A DNA stretch of 64,000 nt from Podospora comata. Taxonomy: Eukaryota; Ascomycota; Sordariomycetes; Sordariales; Podosporaceae. Made by a program: the position numbers and the translations under genes. The notes beneath the pieces are model-generated. The model saw only the letters and a program-made list of their open reading frames with translations. It did not search any database and was not told the DNA's origin. Each line of letters opens with the position of its first letter. Position 1 is the stretch's first letter. Shown in pieces: positions 30,597-42,540 of the stretch. The stretch covers positions 2,091,001 to 2,155,000 of the forward strand of contig CP071495.1 in the NCBI GenBank assembly GCA_017354895.1, in the 5' to 3' direction.

Positions 30597-32867
30597 CTAC
30601 TTGACCTTACTCATAATCGTCTCCGGCCCCCTAACCACATCCATCTGCGCGGCCCTCGCCTTAACGGCATTCAGCATACTCCTCTCAAAGTCATCCCTGC
30701 TCCTCAACACGGCCTCGACCCAGCTGATCTGCAAGTCCCAATACGACGTCTTGAAGCCCGCAAACGTGTCCGGGATCTGTTCCTTTTCCGCAGTCAGCAG
30801 GCCCAGAAACGCCTCCGTGACCCTCCACGTCTCCTTGATGGCGTTGCCCACTTCCGGGTTGGGAAGGGAATTAAAAAACTCGAACGCGGTAGACAAGTCG
30901 TCAAAGATCTTGTCCTGAAAGTTATCCACCCTCCTAAACTTGGCGCCCTTGTTCCTGACCGAGCCGAGGTACCGGACGAGGAGCTCGTCGGCAAAGATTT
31001 CGATAAAAATGTCAACGAGCGAGTGGTGCAGCACCATCCTGTAGTCCGAGACGTACTCCTCAAACGTGGCGATCATGCGCGCCATGTGGGTGGTGGTGTA
31101 CCACTTTGGCGTGAAAAAGTCGGGCATGACAGTCCTAAAGTCAACGGAAAAGACCAGGCTGGCAAACTTGGCCATGCACCACGTGGACAAGTCAACGTAG
31201 CCGTCCCGCAGGGTGGTGACTTCTGCTTCGGCGCGGTCCATGTACTGGGGCGTGACGAGGGGAGAAAACTTTTTCCTAAAGTCCGAAAGGTAAGCCAGCC
31301 GGCCTTCTTCCTCGTTGTCGTCTATGCAGGCTATCTGGTCGTTCGCCGTGGCCACAAGCCAGTCCTGCAGCGGTTGGAACCCCTCCAGGTCGCCCGTGAT
31401 GGAGTTTTCGTACCGCGCAGACTCGTCCTCGAGCATCTTCTGCCAGGCCTGCTGGCGTTGGCGTAGGCGCTGGAAGATGGCGTCGACTACACCCTCGACC
31501 ACATCCGCTCGCTTGGAGTTGGCTGCTGCTTCGAGTTGTTCCCTCAGCATGCGCCAGAGATCGATGAGGTTCTTGTTGCGAAAATACCCGTACTCGTCTG
31601 TTTCCAGGTTCCCGCCGTCGACACCTCGTTCAGCAAAATCCTTCCTCTCCGCCGCCCAAATCCGATCAATCCACTCGTCTAAAAACTTGATGATGAGCTG
31701 TCTGAAATCCCTCACCAGCTCCGTCTCCCTGTTGTCGATGACCTGCACCCCCAACTCCTCCTGCTTGAACCCCAACTTCAGCATCTTCCTATAATACTTC
31801 TCCGGCCACCCCACAATCTCCAACGTGTGGCTACTGCTCGTCTCCGGGTCCTCCACGATCCCAATCAAGAAATCATGCATCATCTGGTGAAAGATCACCG
31901 CCCACGTCTTGAAAATCTTCCACTTCCTCGGCATCAGCTGCTTCTGCTCCATCCCCAACCTCACCGTGTTCAAATCATTAAAATACCACCTCAAACTCTT
32001 CTCCAACCCCCCCGGATCCTCCATAAACTCCTGCCTGCTCTTCTCAAACTGCGGCGCCGCCGCATCCTTGATGCACTCCAAAAACCTCTCCTTGTACCCC
32101 CTCACAGTCTTGGCCCCGTCAGTAATGCTCTGAAACCTCGTCGCAATCTCCCTATGGTCCTTCAGCGCCTCCTGCAGCGCCATAACCCTCTGGTCACTCT
32201 TCTCCTCCGCCTCCACAATCAACGCAAACCTCACCACCAAACTCTCATTCTCCGCCTGCACCAACGTGATCAAACTCATTGCAATCAGCTCAATCCTCTC
32301 ATCAAACACCCTCACCACCCCATCCAACCTCTCAAAATAATCCTCCAACGTCACCCTCAACCCCGGATCATCCCCCCTACTAATCTGCTCCATCGCATCA
32401 TCCCTTATATTCCTCAACCTCGTCAGCTCATAATGCACCCTCAACAAATTCGGCATCGCCTCGTAATCAGCCTCGTCCTCCCTCAGCATCTCCTCCACCT
32501 CCGCCACCCTCTCCGCGAACCCCTCCAGGTTCCTCCTCATCGTCTCGACAGCGTTGAAGTTACGATGTGCTTGACTGACGAGGTTGATCGTCGCAAAGTC
32601 TGTGCCCGTGATCTGGTTTTGGGATTCCGAGGCGATCTTGTCAATCTTGATCATTTCTTCCTTAATCGACTGTAGTGTTTTTTGCGAGTCGGATAGGTGC
32701 GTCATGCCGGATTGGGTTGTTTCGAGCTGGTCGCGCAGGCCGGCGCGGAGCTGGGAGTCGATCAGGGATTTTTTGCGGGCGAATTCGGTTTTGAGGGCCG
32801 AGAGCTTGTCGAAGAGGTCGTCTGGGTGGCGGAGGAGGGTGGGGAGGTGGACGGGGGGGATGTCCAT
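30597..32867 (-). CDS. sec6: Exocyst complex subunit SEC6
   Basis: Single-exon gene of 756 aa. Sec6 is part of the octameric exocyst that tethers secretory vesicles to the plasma membrane, and in filamentous fungi acts at the hyphal tip. The start ATG at 32867 has the context AAAATGGAC and opens DIPPVHLPTLLRHPDDLFDK. The N-terminal coiled coil contains FARKKSLIDSQLRAGL and QAHRNFNAVETMRRNL. The long helical-rod body follows, with WKIFKTWAVIFHQMMHDFL, YFRNKNLIDLWRMLREQ and YVDLSTWCMAKFASLVFSVDF. It ends WVEAVLRSRDDFERSML. The length matches the family. An in-frame extension to 33296 is low-complexity leader rather than protein. Confidence 0.93.
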   Translation of the reverse strand: MDIPPVHLPTLLRHPDDLFDKLSALKTEFARKKSLIDSQLRAGLRDQLETTQSGMTHLSDSQKTLQSIKEEMIKIDKIASESQNQITGTDFATINLVSQAHRNFNAVETMRRNLEGFAERVAEVEEMLREDEADYEAMPNLLRVHYELTRLRNIRDDAMEQISRGDDPGLRVTLEDYFERLDGVVRVFDERIELIAMSLITLVQAENESLVVRFALIVEAEEKSDQRVMALQEALKDHREIATRFQSITDGAKTVRGYKERFLECIKDAAAPQFEKSRQEFMEDPGGLEKSLRWYFNDLNTVRLGMEQKQLMPRKWKIFKTWAVIFHQMMHDFLIGIVEDPETSSSHTLEIVGWPEKYYRKMLKLGFKQEELGVQVIDNRETELVRDFRQLIIKFLDEWIDRIWAAERKDFAERGVDGGNLETDEYGYFRNKNLIDLWRMLREQLEAAANSKRADVVEGVVDAIFQRLRQRQQAWQKMLEDESARYENSITGDLEGFQPLQDWLVATANDQIACIDDNEEEGRLAYLSDFRKKFSPLVTPQYMDRAEAEVTTLRDGYVDLSTWCMAKFASLVFSVDFRTVMPDFFTPKWYTTTHMARMIATFEEYVSDYRMVLHHSLVDIFIEIFADELLVRYLGSVRNKGAKFRRVDNFQDKIFDDLSTAFEFFNSLPNPEVGNAIKETWRVTEAFLGLLTAEKEQIPDTFAGFKTSYWDLQISWVEAVLRSRDDFERSMLNAVKARAAQMDVVRGPETIMSKVK

Positions 32868-33929
32868 TTTGGAGGGTGTTATATGGGGGTCGATGGGCGG
32901 CGTGGTTGTTCGTCGGAGGTTATGAGAGGGGTTCGGTGGTGGTGGTGGTGGTGGTGGTGGTGGTTCGGGGGTGGCCTGGAGGGGCGGCGCATCAAGAGGG
33001 GTGGTTCGGAGGCGTCGCGGAATGATTGAATATCGTTTTGTTTGGGGTATCAGAGGCTGGCTTTGATCAGTCGTAAATGTCTTCTCAAATATGCCGAGAG
33101 ATGTCGTTGGTGTTGTTGCGGGGTTGTGTTGAGTTTGAGGACAAGGTATCGTTGATGTTTGGGGATGGTTCGTAGCCTTGCAGCAGCTGGGACGGGGGAC
33201 GAGCTTCTGGAATGCGGCTGTGGCCCGTGCGTCAAGCTCGGAATCTCGTTGAGGAGAGGCACAAGCCGAGCTTCTCAAGCTCCCAGAAACTGGCAATGTG
33301 ATGTTAATTAGAGATTGAGACTAACTGTGAGATTGGGGTTGGAAATTAGCTACCCTACACTGATAGGGCTTCAAATCAGGCTGTCGAGGAGGAACTGGTG
33401 AAGCAAGGCTGCTATATCTGGATATCCCTTCATCAACAGTAACGTCATAGCAAGCTGGCGAGCCAGAATGTGCCCTCATCAGCCTTACATCTCCGATCCC
33501 AACGGATATCAATCATAGGTCCGTCTCCAAGGGCACGCTATCCGGCTATGCCGAAGAGGCGCAAACAAGCTCCCATCTGTCATCCTCGAAGCTTGTCACA
33601 AGAAAGAGCTGTTTGTTAGACTGGATGTCAGTCGACTCTCGCCACGAGCTTCTGGTGTCAGACCAAGTCCCAAGCACATCAGTAGGTAGTTCGTTATCAG
33701 TTCATCTCCGGTATCCCATCTCACCCACCCTTCCATCGCCCAAATAAAACATCACCAGATCGTAGTTCAAGCCCTGATAAAAGACCAGAAGAATCGTGTA
33801 ACTCTATTCGGTCTATCCACCTTCTCATCAAGGCACGTATCGTATCATATACAATTCTCTCCCCTCTTACTTCCCCTCCGATATCATCTCCCTGCCATCG
33901 TCCTTGTTTCCTAGTGGCACAAAGACCGT
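32868..33929. other. Leader of SEC6 and flank of COX8
   Basis: A GGT trinucleotide run at 32935-32963 lies in the SEC6 leader. The remainder is promoter and the 3' flank of COX8, with no credible exon. Confidence 0.45.
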
Positions 33930-34242
33930 TTACTTCGCAGGGTGGTAAGTTTGCCAGACTGTCCTCCTTTGTCAGCGTCCATCCCCACTCCCTCAACCTC
34001 ATCATCACCACCCCCAAAAATAACTCACCGGCAATACCAAAAGGCAAAGTAAACCCAACAGTGCAGTAAGTCCAGTACTTGATCGCGAATCCCTTCTTGC
34101 GGGGGTTGAAGGGAATGTTGGAAAGGGGACCCTCAGGGTAGTGATAGGGCGACGACAGCTGGGCGCGGGTGGTCGAGAAGCCGCGGCGGGCGACCGCCTG
34201 GCGGAGGACAGGAGAAGCAAGAGTGCGGGAGGCGGCGATCAT
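33930..34242 (-). CDS. cox8: Cytochrome c oxidase subunit 8 (COX8/VIIc-like)
   Basis: Two exons (34029-34242, 33930-33958; 70-nt intron with GTGAGT) give 80 aa. It is a small nuclear-encoded subunit of respiratory complex IV in the mitochondrial inner membrane. The N-terminus is a presequence rich in Ala/Arg (RTLASPVLRQAVARRGFSTT). The mature part has YHYPEGPLSNIPFNPRKKGF, then one membrane span (YWTYCTVGFTLPFGIAVWQ). The last nine residues come from exon 2 (ending WQTYHPAK). The tiny second exon is easily missed; without it the span is interrupted by a meaningless read-through. Confidence 0.88.
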
Positions 34243-34638
34243 CTTCAAGAGGGGGGGGCAAGTAAACAGCTCAGTTAGCTTCTCTGATCAACTTTGTTTC
34301 AATTGGGGTGTCGCTGTCGTGGTTGTCGTCGGGCATGTAAGAGAGAGGGACTCACTTTGACAGAGTGGAGAGAGTTTGCTGAACTATCGTCGTCAGAGGG
34401 TCGGAGAGAGATTGAAGTTCGATTGTGTTGCTCGCCTGTGACGTTCCACTCTTTCTCCGGGATTGCAGTTGCGGGAGCTCGGGCCAATCGCGGAAGAACG
34501 AAAAGTGGTGTGACTTTGACGCTCACATGTGGGGATTTCTCACCCAGAGGAATCTTATGTAAGCGAACACCATCAAGGACATCAACTTCATGATACAAAT
34601 TACTTGCACCAATTGGCTATTAATTCATGGTATCACAT
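34243..34638. other. Spacer between COX8 and glutathione reductase
   Basis: COX8 promoter and leader plus the 3' flank of glutathione reductase; no other feature seen. Confidence 0.4.
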
Positions 34639-36872
<2,234 letters not shown>

Positions 36873-38324
36873 ATGACAACCACCAAACTCCCCCTCCCCG
36901 GCAAGCTCACCGTCGCCCAGCTCCAATCCCTCTGCTCCTCCACCGGCCTCCCCCAGGCCGGTTCCAAGCCCACCATCCAGCAAACCCTCCGCCAAGCAGC
37001 CCAATCCGCCCAACACATCCCCGACACCGCTCGCATACTGAGCATCGACCTCGGCCTCAAAAACTTCGCCTTCAGCCTCCTCACACCCGTCTCAAGCCCT
37101 TCAGAGAAGACACCCTTACCAACACCCCCCGATTCATCATCGGTTCCCCAGGCGTTACTCCCACCCGTCACCCTCCACCACTGGAACCACCTCAACCTAA
37201 CCACCCCCCTCCTCCCACAAGATGACCCAGTCCAATTCACCCCCTCCTCCTTATCCTCACTAACCTACTCCCTCATCTCAACCCACCTCCTCCCCTTGAA
37301 ACCAACGCACATCCTCATCGAGCGCCAGCGCTTCCGCACCGGCAACGCCTCAAACATATTCGAATGGACGATCAGGGTGAACACGCTGGAATCAATGCTC
37401 CACGCCTGTTTTGCAACCCTCAAAGGGGTCGACTTATTCCATGGCAATGTCATTTCCATCTCACCAAAGACAGTAGCCGGTTACCTCTTTCCCAAAAGTG
37501 AGGCCAAGGCCGAGGGAGGGGGGAAGAGCCAAAATGCGTACCATTTGTTGAAGGCGAATAAAGTCGGTATGTTGGGAGAGTGGTTACAGCAGGGGAAACT
37601 GATAAAGCCACAGGACCAAGGGGCGGGGATGGCAAAGGGTTTTCTGGAGGCGTGGAGGGCGAAGGGGGTGAGGGGGAAGAAGAAGAGGGAGATGGAGGAG
37701 GGGGTGCTGGGAAGGGGGGTGAAGTTGGATGATTTGAGTGATTCGGTGTTGCAGGGGATGGTTTGGTTGCAGTGGCAGAGGAACTTGGAGGGGTTGAGGG
37801 GGGTGGATTTTGGGGAGGAGGAGAAGGGGGTTGCGAAGGCGATTAGCAAGGTGAAGAAAGGGACCGGGAGGATCAAGCATGTTGATGTGCATGATGAGGG
37901 GTATGGAGGGGTTGAGGTGGATGCTGTGTTGGAGGGGGGTGGTGGGAAGAAGAAATCGGGGAGGAGGAAAAAGACCGCCGTGGCTCAGGAAGTTATTGAT
38001 GAAGTGGCGTTGTTGGAAACTCCAAAGAAGAGTCGTGGGCGGTCCGAGAAGGTAGAGGGGATCAAGGAGGCGGAAGATATTGGAACAGCCGGAACAGAAC
38101 CGGTCAAAAAGCGGCCTGGTCGACGGAAAAAGGCGTCAGTCGAAGAAGCGAATGCTGAAGACGTTGTGCTGGAGGCAGATACTCAGAAAAAAAGCCGTGG
38201 TAGGCCAAGGAAAGCAGCTGTTGGTGGGGGTGACAAAGTTGAGGTAGCAGCGGCTGAGATGAAAACTTCCAGAAGAAGGTCAGCTCGAATTGAATTGAAC
38301 GAGGATGATATCGTCTTGATATAA
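36873..38324 (+). CDS. cce1: Mitochondrial Holliday-junction resolvase, CCE1/Ydc2 type, with AT-hook tail
   Basis: Single-exon gene of 483 aa. CCE1 enzymes cut four-way junctions during mitochondrial DNA recombination and segregation. Seen: a SAP-like DNA-binding helix pair (LTVAQLQSLCSSTGL, 12-40); RNase-H-like fold strand ARILSIDLGLKNFAFSL with catalytic Asp59; HILIERQRFRTG with Glu150; NVISISPKTVAGY; and KLDDLSDSVLQG with the last acidic residues (286-290). These match the family. The region after about 310 is extra: four basic patches, KKKSGRRKK (359), PKKSRGRSEK (384), VKKRPGRRKK (411) and KKSRGRPRK (439). The last is a canonical AT-hook. The yeast and fission-yeast enzymes are much shorter (about 350 and 260 aa). 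Confidence 0.88.
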   Translation: MTTTKLPLPGKLTVAQLQSLCSSTGLPQAGSKPTIQQTLRQAAQSAQHIPDTARILSIDLGLKNFAFSLLTPVSSPSEKTPLPTPPDSSSVPQALLPPVTLHHWNHLNLTTPLLPQDDPVQFTPSSLSSLTYSLISTHLLPLKPTHILIERQRFRTGNASNIFEWTIRVNTLESMLHACFATLKGVDLFHGNVISISPKTVAGYLFPKSEAKAEGGGKSQNAYHLLKANKVGMLGEWLQQGKLIKPQDQGAGMAKGFLEAWRAKGVRGKKKREMEEGVLGRGVKLDDLSDSVLQGMVWLQWQRNLEGLRGVDFGEEEKGVAKAISKVKKGTGRIKHVDVHDEGYGGVEVDAVLEGGGGKKKSGRRKKTAVAQEVIDEVALLETPKKSRGRSEKVEGIKEAEDIGTAGTEPVKKRPGRRKKASVEEANAEDVVLEADTQKKSRGRPRKAAVGGGDKVEVAAAEMKTSRRRSARIELNEDDIVLI

Positions 38325-40155
38325 AACATAACTAGAAGACCTAATTACCAAACCAAAGGATGCTGAGATGGCTCTACATCATACCGTCCCACCGTCTACC
38401 AGTCCCTTATTCCTGATCTATTTCAGGGCAATTTTTCAGCCTATCTGCTGACAGTTTCTCTGGGGTGTCCGTGTGCCACTCCGCCGTTGTACGCTATACG
38501 TCTGGCCCATCATCGGCTTCTCAACCCTCATAGCCAGATTGCGCGTCCTTTGCTTTCGACCCAGACCTCGAGCCTCCATAGAACAGAAGCAAAGTTGGGC
38601 AGCGACGTGGGAGTGTTCGTGTCCGAGCTCCATGACCCCATATAAGCACTGAGGTTCGTCTTTCTTCGGCAGTGAGTCTAAAATGATGGAATCGGCCCCA
38701 TTGTGTGCGACGCGATGCAGCACGAAGATCTCATGTTCTGTATCAGCCTCTTTTATACAGAGCCTTTCTCCGCGAGCGAACCACTAGAACTTACCCTGTC
38801 CAGTCCACGCTTGACGTGCGCGCACGGCTCTTTGTCAGAGCTCGGATGAAGATTCATTGTCTGGCCGCGGCTCTGCTCTGTTCAACCTCACTGGTAGGTT
38901 TTTGACACCGCACACATAGCCCGCAGCTACAAAGCGAAAGTAATTACTCTTCGGCCCTTGCCATAAAAGCCATAACAGGAAAGGAGCGTCCGCAGGCACA
39001 ACAAACAATAGGCGAGGCGTCCGACACGCGAATATCAGCTCACAAGATTCTCGCCCCTGCGCACACCTCTCTGGAAAACTGCAACAGATGGACCACCATG
39101 GACACAGGGTCTTGATGTTTCTACTGTCCGCAGCCTAGCGTTGCAGATTGCTCAAGCCTCATGGTGCGAGTTGCAGCACACCGAATCAAGACCATTCTTG
39201 CCTCGCGTCCGCACGTTAACTTTGCCCGCTCGCGCGTGTACGCGGTAGTATTTCTATCGGCCGACTGAGTTGTGTCATTCGCTTGCGGGAGTCCAAGTTT
39301 TTTATCAAAGCTGGGATGAACTTTTAACTTTGGTTTTGCATATGTACGACTTTTAGAATTATTTCTAACACGTTCATTTGCTGGTAGTTAAACGGAGTGA
39401 AGCAAAGGAGGAAAAGGCCTTTAAAAATGCCTTCTTCAACAGAGTTCAGGGGTCAAACAATGCACACACACAACGTGACTCCTATTTCCTGAACAACATC
39501 TATTTTTTATTTCCGCACCCAGAAAGATGTAAAAGATATTTGGTCATCCATACTATCAATCCACCCAGTCTCCTCCTTCATTGCTGCTATCTCAGATATA
39601 AGAAGTGCCCCCCTCAATCAGGTCAAATGCCGCGATACCGCAGCCAACCTCCCGGAACACGGGGGCTCGATGAAGGTACAGGGCTGGGCAGAATAAGGCA
39701 CTGGTTTGTAAAGTTTCGGATTGCTTCCTGGCGTCTCTGATTATCGAAGTCGTCGCCTGGCGGCCGCATTGTTTGACGTGGGTATTGCGAAGCCTATTGT
39801 CGGTGAGTGGTTAAGGTACCTTGGCTGAGGGTGGGTGCTTGTGGGCAAGAGACAGTTTGGTTCAATGCCAAGTTTTCTGATGGACTCGATCGACAGTGGA
39901 GGATGGAAAAGCAAATGTTTGGTAGGTTAAATACCTAGGCATGTGTCACATAGGTAACTGTCAAGGTAAGGTTCATCACTAGTTCCAGCTGGTTCCTCTG
40001 ACATGTCCAACACCCATTACTCACAACAACAAACACAGAAAACTGGCTTATATCCACTGCCACACATCTCTGCTCCCTTTTCAGCCTTTTCTCACCTAGG
40101 CAGACTCCAGCACATCAAAAAACAGCCGCCACCACCATCGCAAAACCCACCAACA
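38325..40155. other. Gene-poor region
   Basis: No gene can be supported. An ATG at 38846 opens a short signal-peptide-like stretch (KIHCLAAALLCSTSLV) next to a possible donor (GTAGGT), but no continuing exon was found in phase. CCTAGG-type palindromes occur near 39930. Confidence 0.45.
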
Positions 40156-40650
40156 ATGTCCTTACTCCCCCAAGCCGAAATCAACTTCTACCGTCACCAA
40201 GCACAACACAACTTCCTCTCCCAATGCAGCATCTGCCCCTTTCTGGCCACCCTCAACCTGAACCCCCCCGTTTCCTGCCCTCTATGCTGCAAGATGGTCG
40301 GCTCCCTGAACCTAAACCACACAGTCGACACTCTCAAAAGACTGGTCAGAATCTCCGAGGTGTTTCACTAGCCAGAGTTTGTCGCCCACATCAACGACGC
40401 ACTCGTGGCGAGAGTGACTCATTTTTTCAGGTTTGAGCCAGATGATGATGATGTTGAAGGACTTCCTCCCCATTTTAGACGTCGTGCTGTTCCCCAGACT
40501 GAACAGCAGATGATGTTGTGCCAGCAGGCGATGATGTGGCATATCGGGAGGGATGTTGAAGTGGTGTATGATCAGGCGATGACGAGGAGGGTGGTGTTTA
40601 GGCAGTTGGGGTGTACGGTTGGGCAGTGGGAGATGGTTGTGGGTGAGTAA
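40156..40650 (+). pseudogene. Unknown small cysteine-containing gene, copy 1 (interrupted)
   Basis: From ATG 40156 (context CAACAATGTC) the frame reads MSLLPQAEINFYRHQAQHNF, then a C-x2-C...C-x2-C pair (CSIC, CPLC) and RLVRISEVFH, and stops at TAG 40369-40371. The same frame continues open to 40650 and carries HINDALVARVTHFFRFE and VVYDQAMTRRVVFRQLGC, which are shared with the two other copies nearby. The TAG therefore looks like a truncation (a CAG to TAG change would explain it). A GTGAGT lies just before the end, at the same relative place as in copy 2. I do not recognise the family. Confidence 0.5.
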
Positions 40651-40835
40651 TCTATGAGTTGAGTGGAAGGGGGGTAGATGGATTAGCTTCGGGGTGTCAG
40701 GAGGTTGCCGAATGACGAGATGTGGTGATAGCAGACTTGGGTATCAGTCAATAGAAGACATCACTGTCACACTTGATGATTTCCCCTGGACTGGCAAAGT
40801 TGAGCCTTGTATAACTCGACGAATTATGCAATCTT

Positions 40836-41247
40836 GAACAACAAGAAGAATCCACTTGCAGAGATCTTATCTAGAAATTGCAAGAGCTAAACAGGCCCAT
40901 TCTGCATCCTCCAAGTTTCGATCCTCTTCAAAGCCTGTCCACTTCTGCCCATCTCGAACGGTTCTCCGGTATTAAATACGCAATCGAAGCAATCATCGAC
41001 AGAGTTGCACGAACTCTCAAAATCAGAAGGGACCTTGACTTCAATGATCGGCCCACCCCATCGGAGACGCAACAATGGGCCGCATACTCCTGGAGAAATC
41101 GAGTTCGCTCAGCTGTCAAAGCCATTCCCAACAACCGAGGATTTTGAGTATGTGTACAAGAAAGCGATGCTCAGAAGAAGCGTGTTCCGAGCTGTGGGGT
41201 GCCATATTGGAGCGTACAACTTCATCCGAGATGGGGTTCATCAGTGA
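40836..41247 (+). pseudogene. Unknown small cysteine-containing gene, copy 2 (interrupted)
   Basis: A second copy lies in tandem, about 200 nt downstream. One frame carries KYAIEAIIDRVARTLKIRRD and another carries EYVYKKAMLRRSVFRAVGCH; together they follow the order seen in copy 1, so there is at least one frame shift between about 41050 and 41110. The N-terminal cysteine part is poorly preserved. No start codon is evident. Confidence 0.45.
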
Positions 41248-42148
41248 GAGACAAATCTCGGCTCTGTAAGTATAGACTGGGATGTCGTCTGGTTAGATGT
41301 GGGACATGCGGGTAAACGGTGGGGCACAAAAGTAAACAAGCCCCTTTTAGCCCCTTTACCATAAGTGGAGCCTTATTCAGCAAGGATCTTTTTGCAACAC
41401 CAGATACAGAGAAAGGGCCAAACTACATAGTTCTAAGGCTCATTGTTCTGGCTATAGCTATTGTTACTGCGTGGATATTTTGTTTACATGGGAAGTAATG
41501 TGCCAAATCCCTACCTATGCTGCATCACTTCACATGGATCTCCAAGTCCTCTCCTCGTAGGTTGCGTGGTTCAGTGGACCGCCGAAAACAAGGACAAGAC
41601 GTGTAACTGAAGACAAGGATTTCACCGATTAAATAAAGCTTAATTGATATGTGGAGAAAGTGGATGTGATTCGAGGAGGATGGAAAGTGATAACCACTGT
41701 ACTTGACCCCCAGTCCCTACAAGGTCGGCGTTGGTAAGTCTCGAGCCTACTCTGGGCCTAAGATGTAGCCTAACAAAAGTTAGAGAAAATATGGAGTTGG
41801 GTTCAAGTTTTGGCATGGTGTGTTACATCATCATCATACAGACACATATTCATGTCCCCAATTTCGAGGTCCCTCTATGTATTTTGACGTGTACTTGGTA
41901 GACATTGGGTTAACTGAGTAGCCATGTATGTGAAAGTAAAAAAACCCCTTTCCAAACCCCCTTTTTGCAAAGCATTGACCCAACCCGAAAAGAAAAATGA
42001 AATCGTCCTGTAAACCGACCATAACTAGCCCAGAAGAAACACAAAGTCATAAAGTCATAATCATAGTAGCCAGCAGCCACATTCACCTCTTATCTTCGCC
42101 CACCAAGTGAAAGCAAGTCCATGGTCCCAATGTCATGTCCCCGTTCTC
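41248..42148. other. Spacer between copies 2 and 3 of the unknown family
   Basis: No coding exon or RNA can be supported. A tRNA A-box-like TGGTTCAGTGGA at about 41571 has no matching B-box. Confidence 0.4.
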
Positions 42149-42510
42149 TCACTGGCCTTCCGCCGTTGCGTCGCCTTCGGATACGCCTCCCCAATGTCCT
42201 TCTGGGCAAGGCCACTCTGCAGCCAACCGCCTTCTGTCCGCCTGGTACAAACGGCTGTCTGTCACCTCATAGGCTCTGTTGACCCTCTCGGCGATAGCAA
42301 TCCTGAGGTATGCCTCCATTTCATCAAAGCGAAATTCATGGGAAATCTCGGAGATTTTGCCAGAGGATGTTTCGTGTATGCATATCTTTCCTTGATCCAT
42401 GTCTCCATTTTGATGCACTGTGCGCATTTTCTGGAACAGGGCCCTTTGCAGGTTGGGCATGCTTTTCTGAAGTCGAGGATGGCTTGGCTGCGGTAGATGT
42501 TGTTTTGTTG
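42149..42510 (-). pseudogene. Unknown small cysteine-containing gene, copy 3 (interrupted, inverted)
   Basis: On the opposite strand, one frame reads NNIYRSQAILDFRKACPTC followed by KCAQC (matching NFYRHQAQHNF...CSIC of copy 1). A second frame reads ISEISHEFRFDEMEAYLRIA and a third IGEAYPKATQRRKASERTG, matching the Y-x2-A-x2-RR-x3-R-x2-G motif of copies 1 and 2. No start codon remains and the frame changes at least twice. Confidence 0.42.
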
Positions 42511-42540
42511 TAAATCAGCTTGAGCTTGCTGGTTTCTGGT

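Noticed and set aside
30273-31466. 397-codon + strand frame opposite SEC6
   Set aside because: Shadow frame with low-complexity residues; SEC6 is clear on the minus strand.
32868-33296. N-terminal extension of SEC6
   Set aside because: Open but made of Pro runs and unlike Sec6; the ATG at 32867 has the better context and starts the conserved sequence.
41560-41630. Possible tRNA (A-box-like TGGTTCAGTGGA)
   Set aside because: No B-box or cloverleaf follows within 100 nt.
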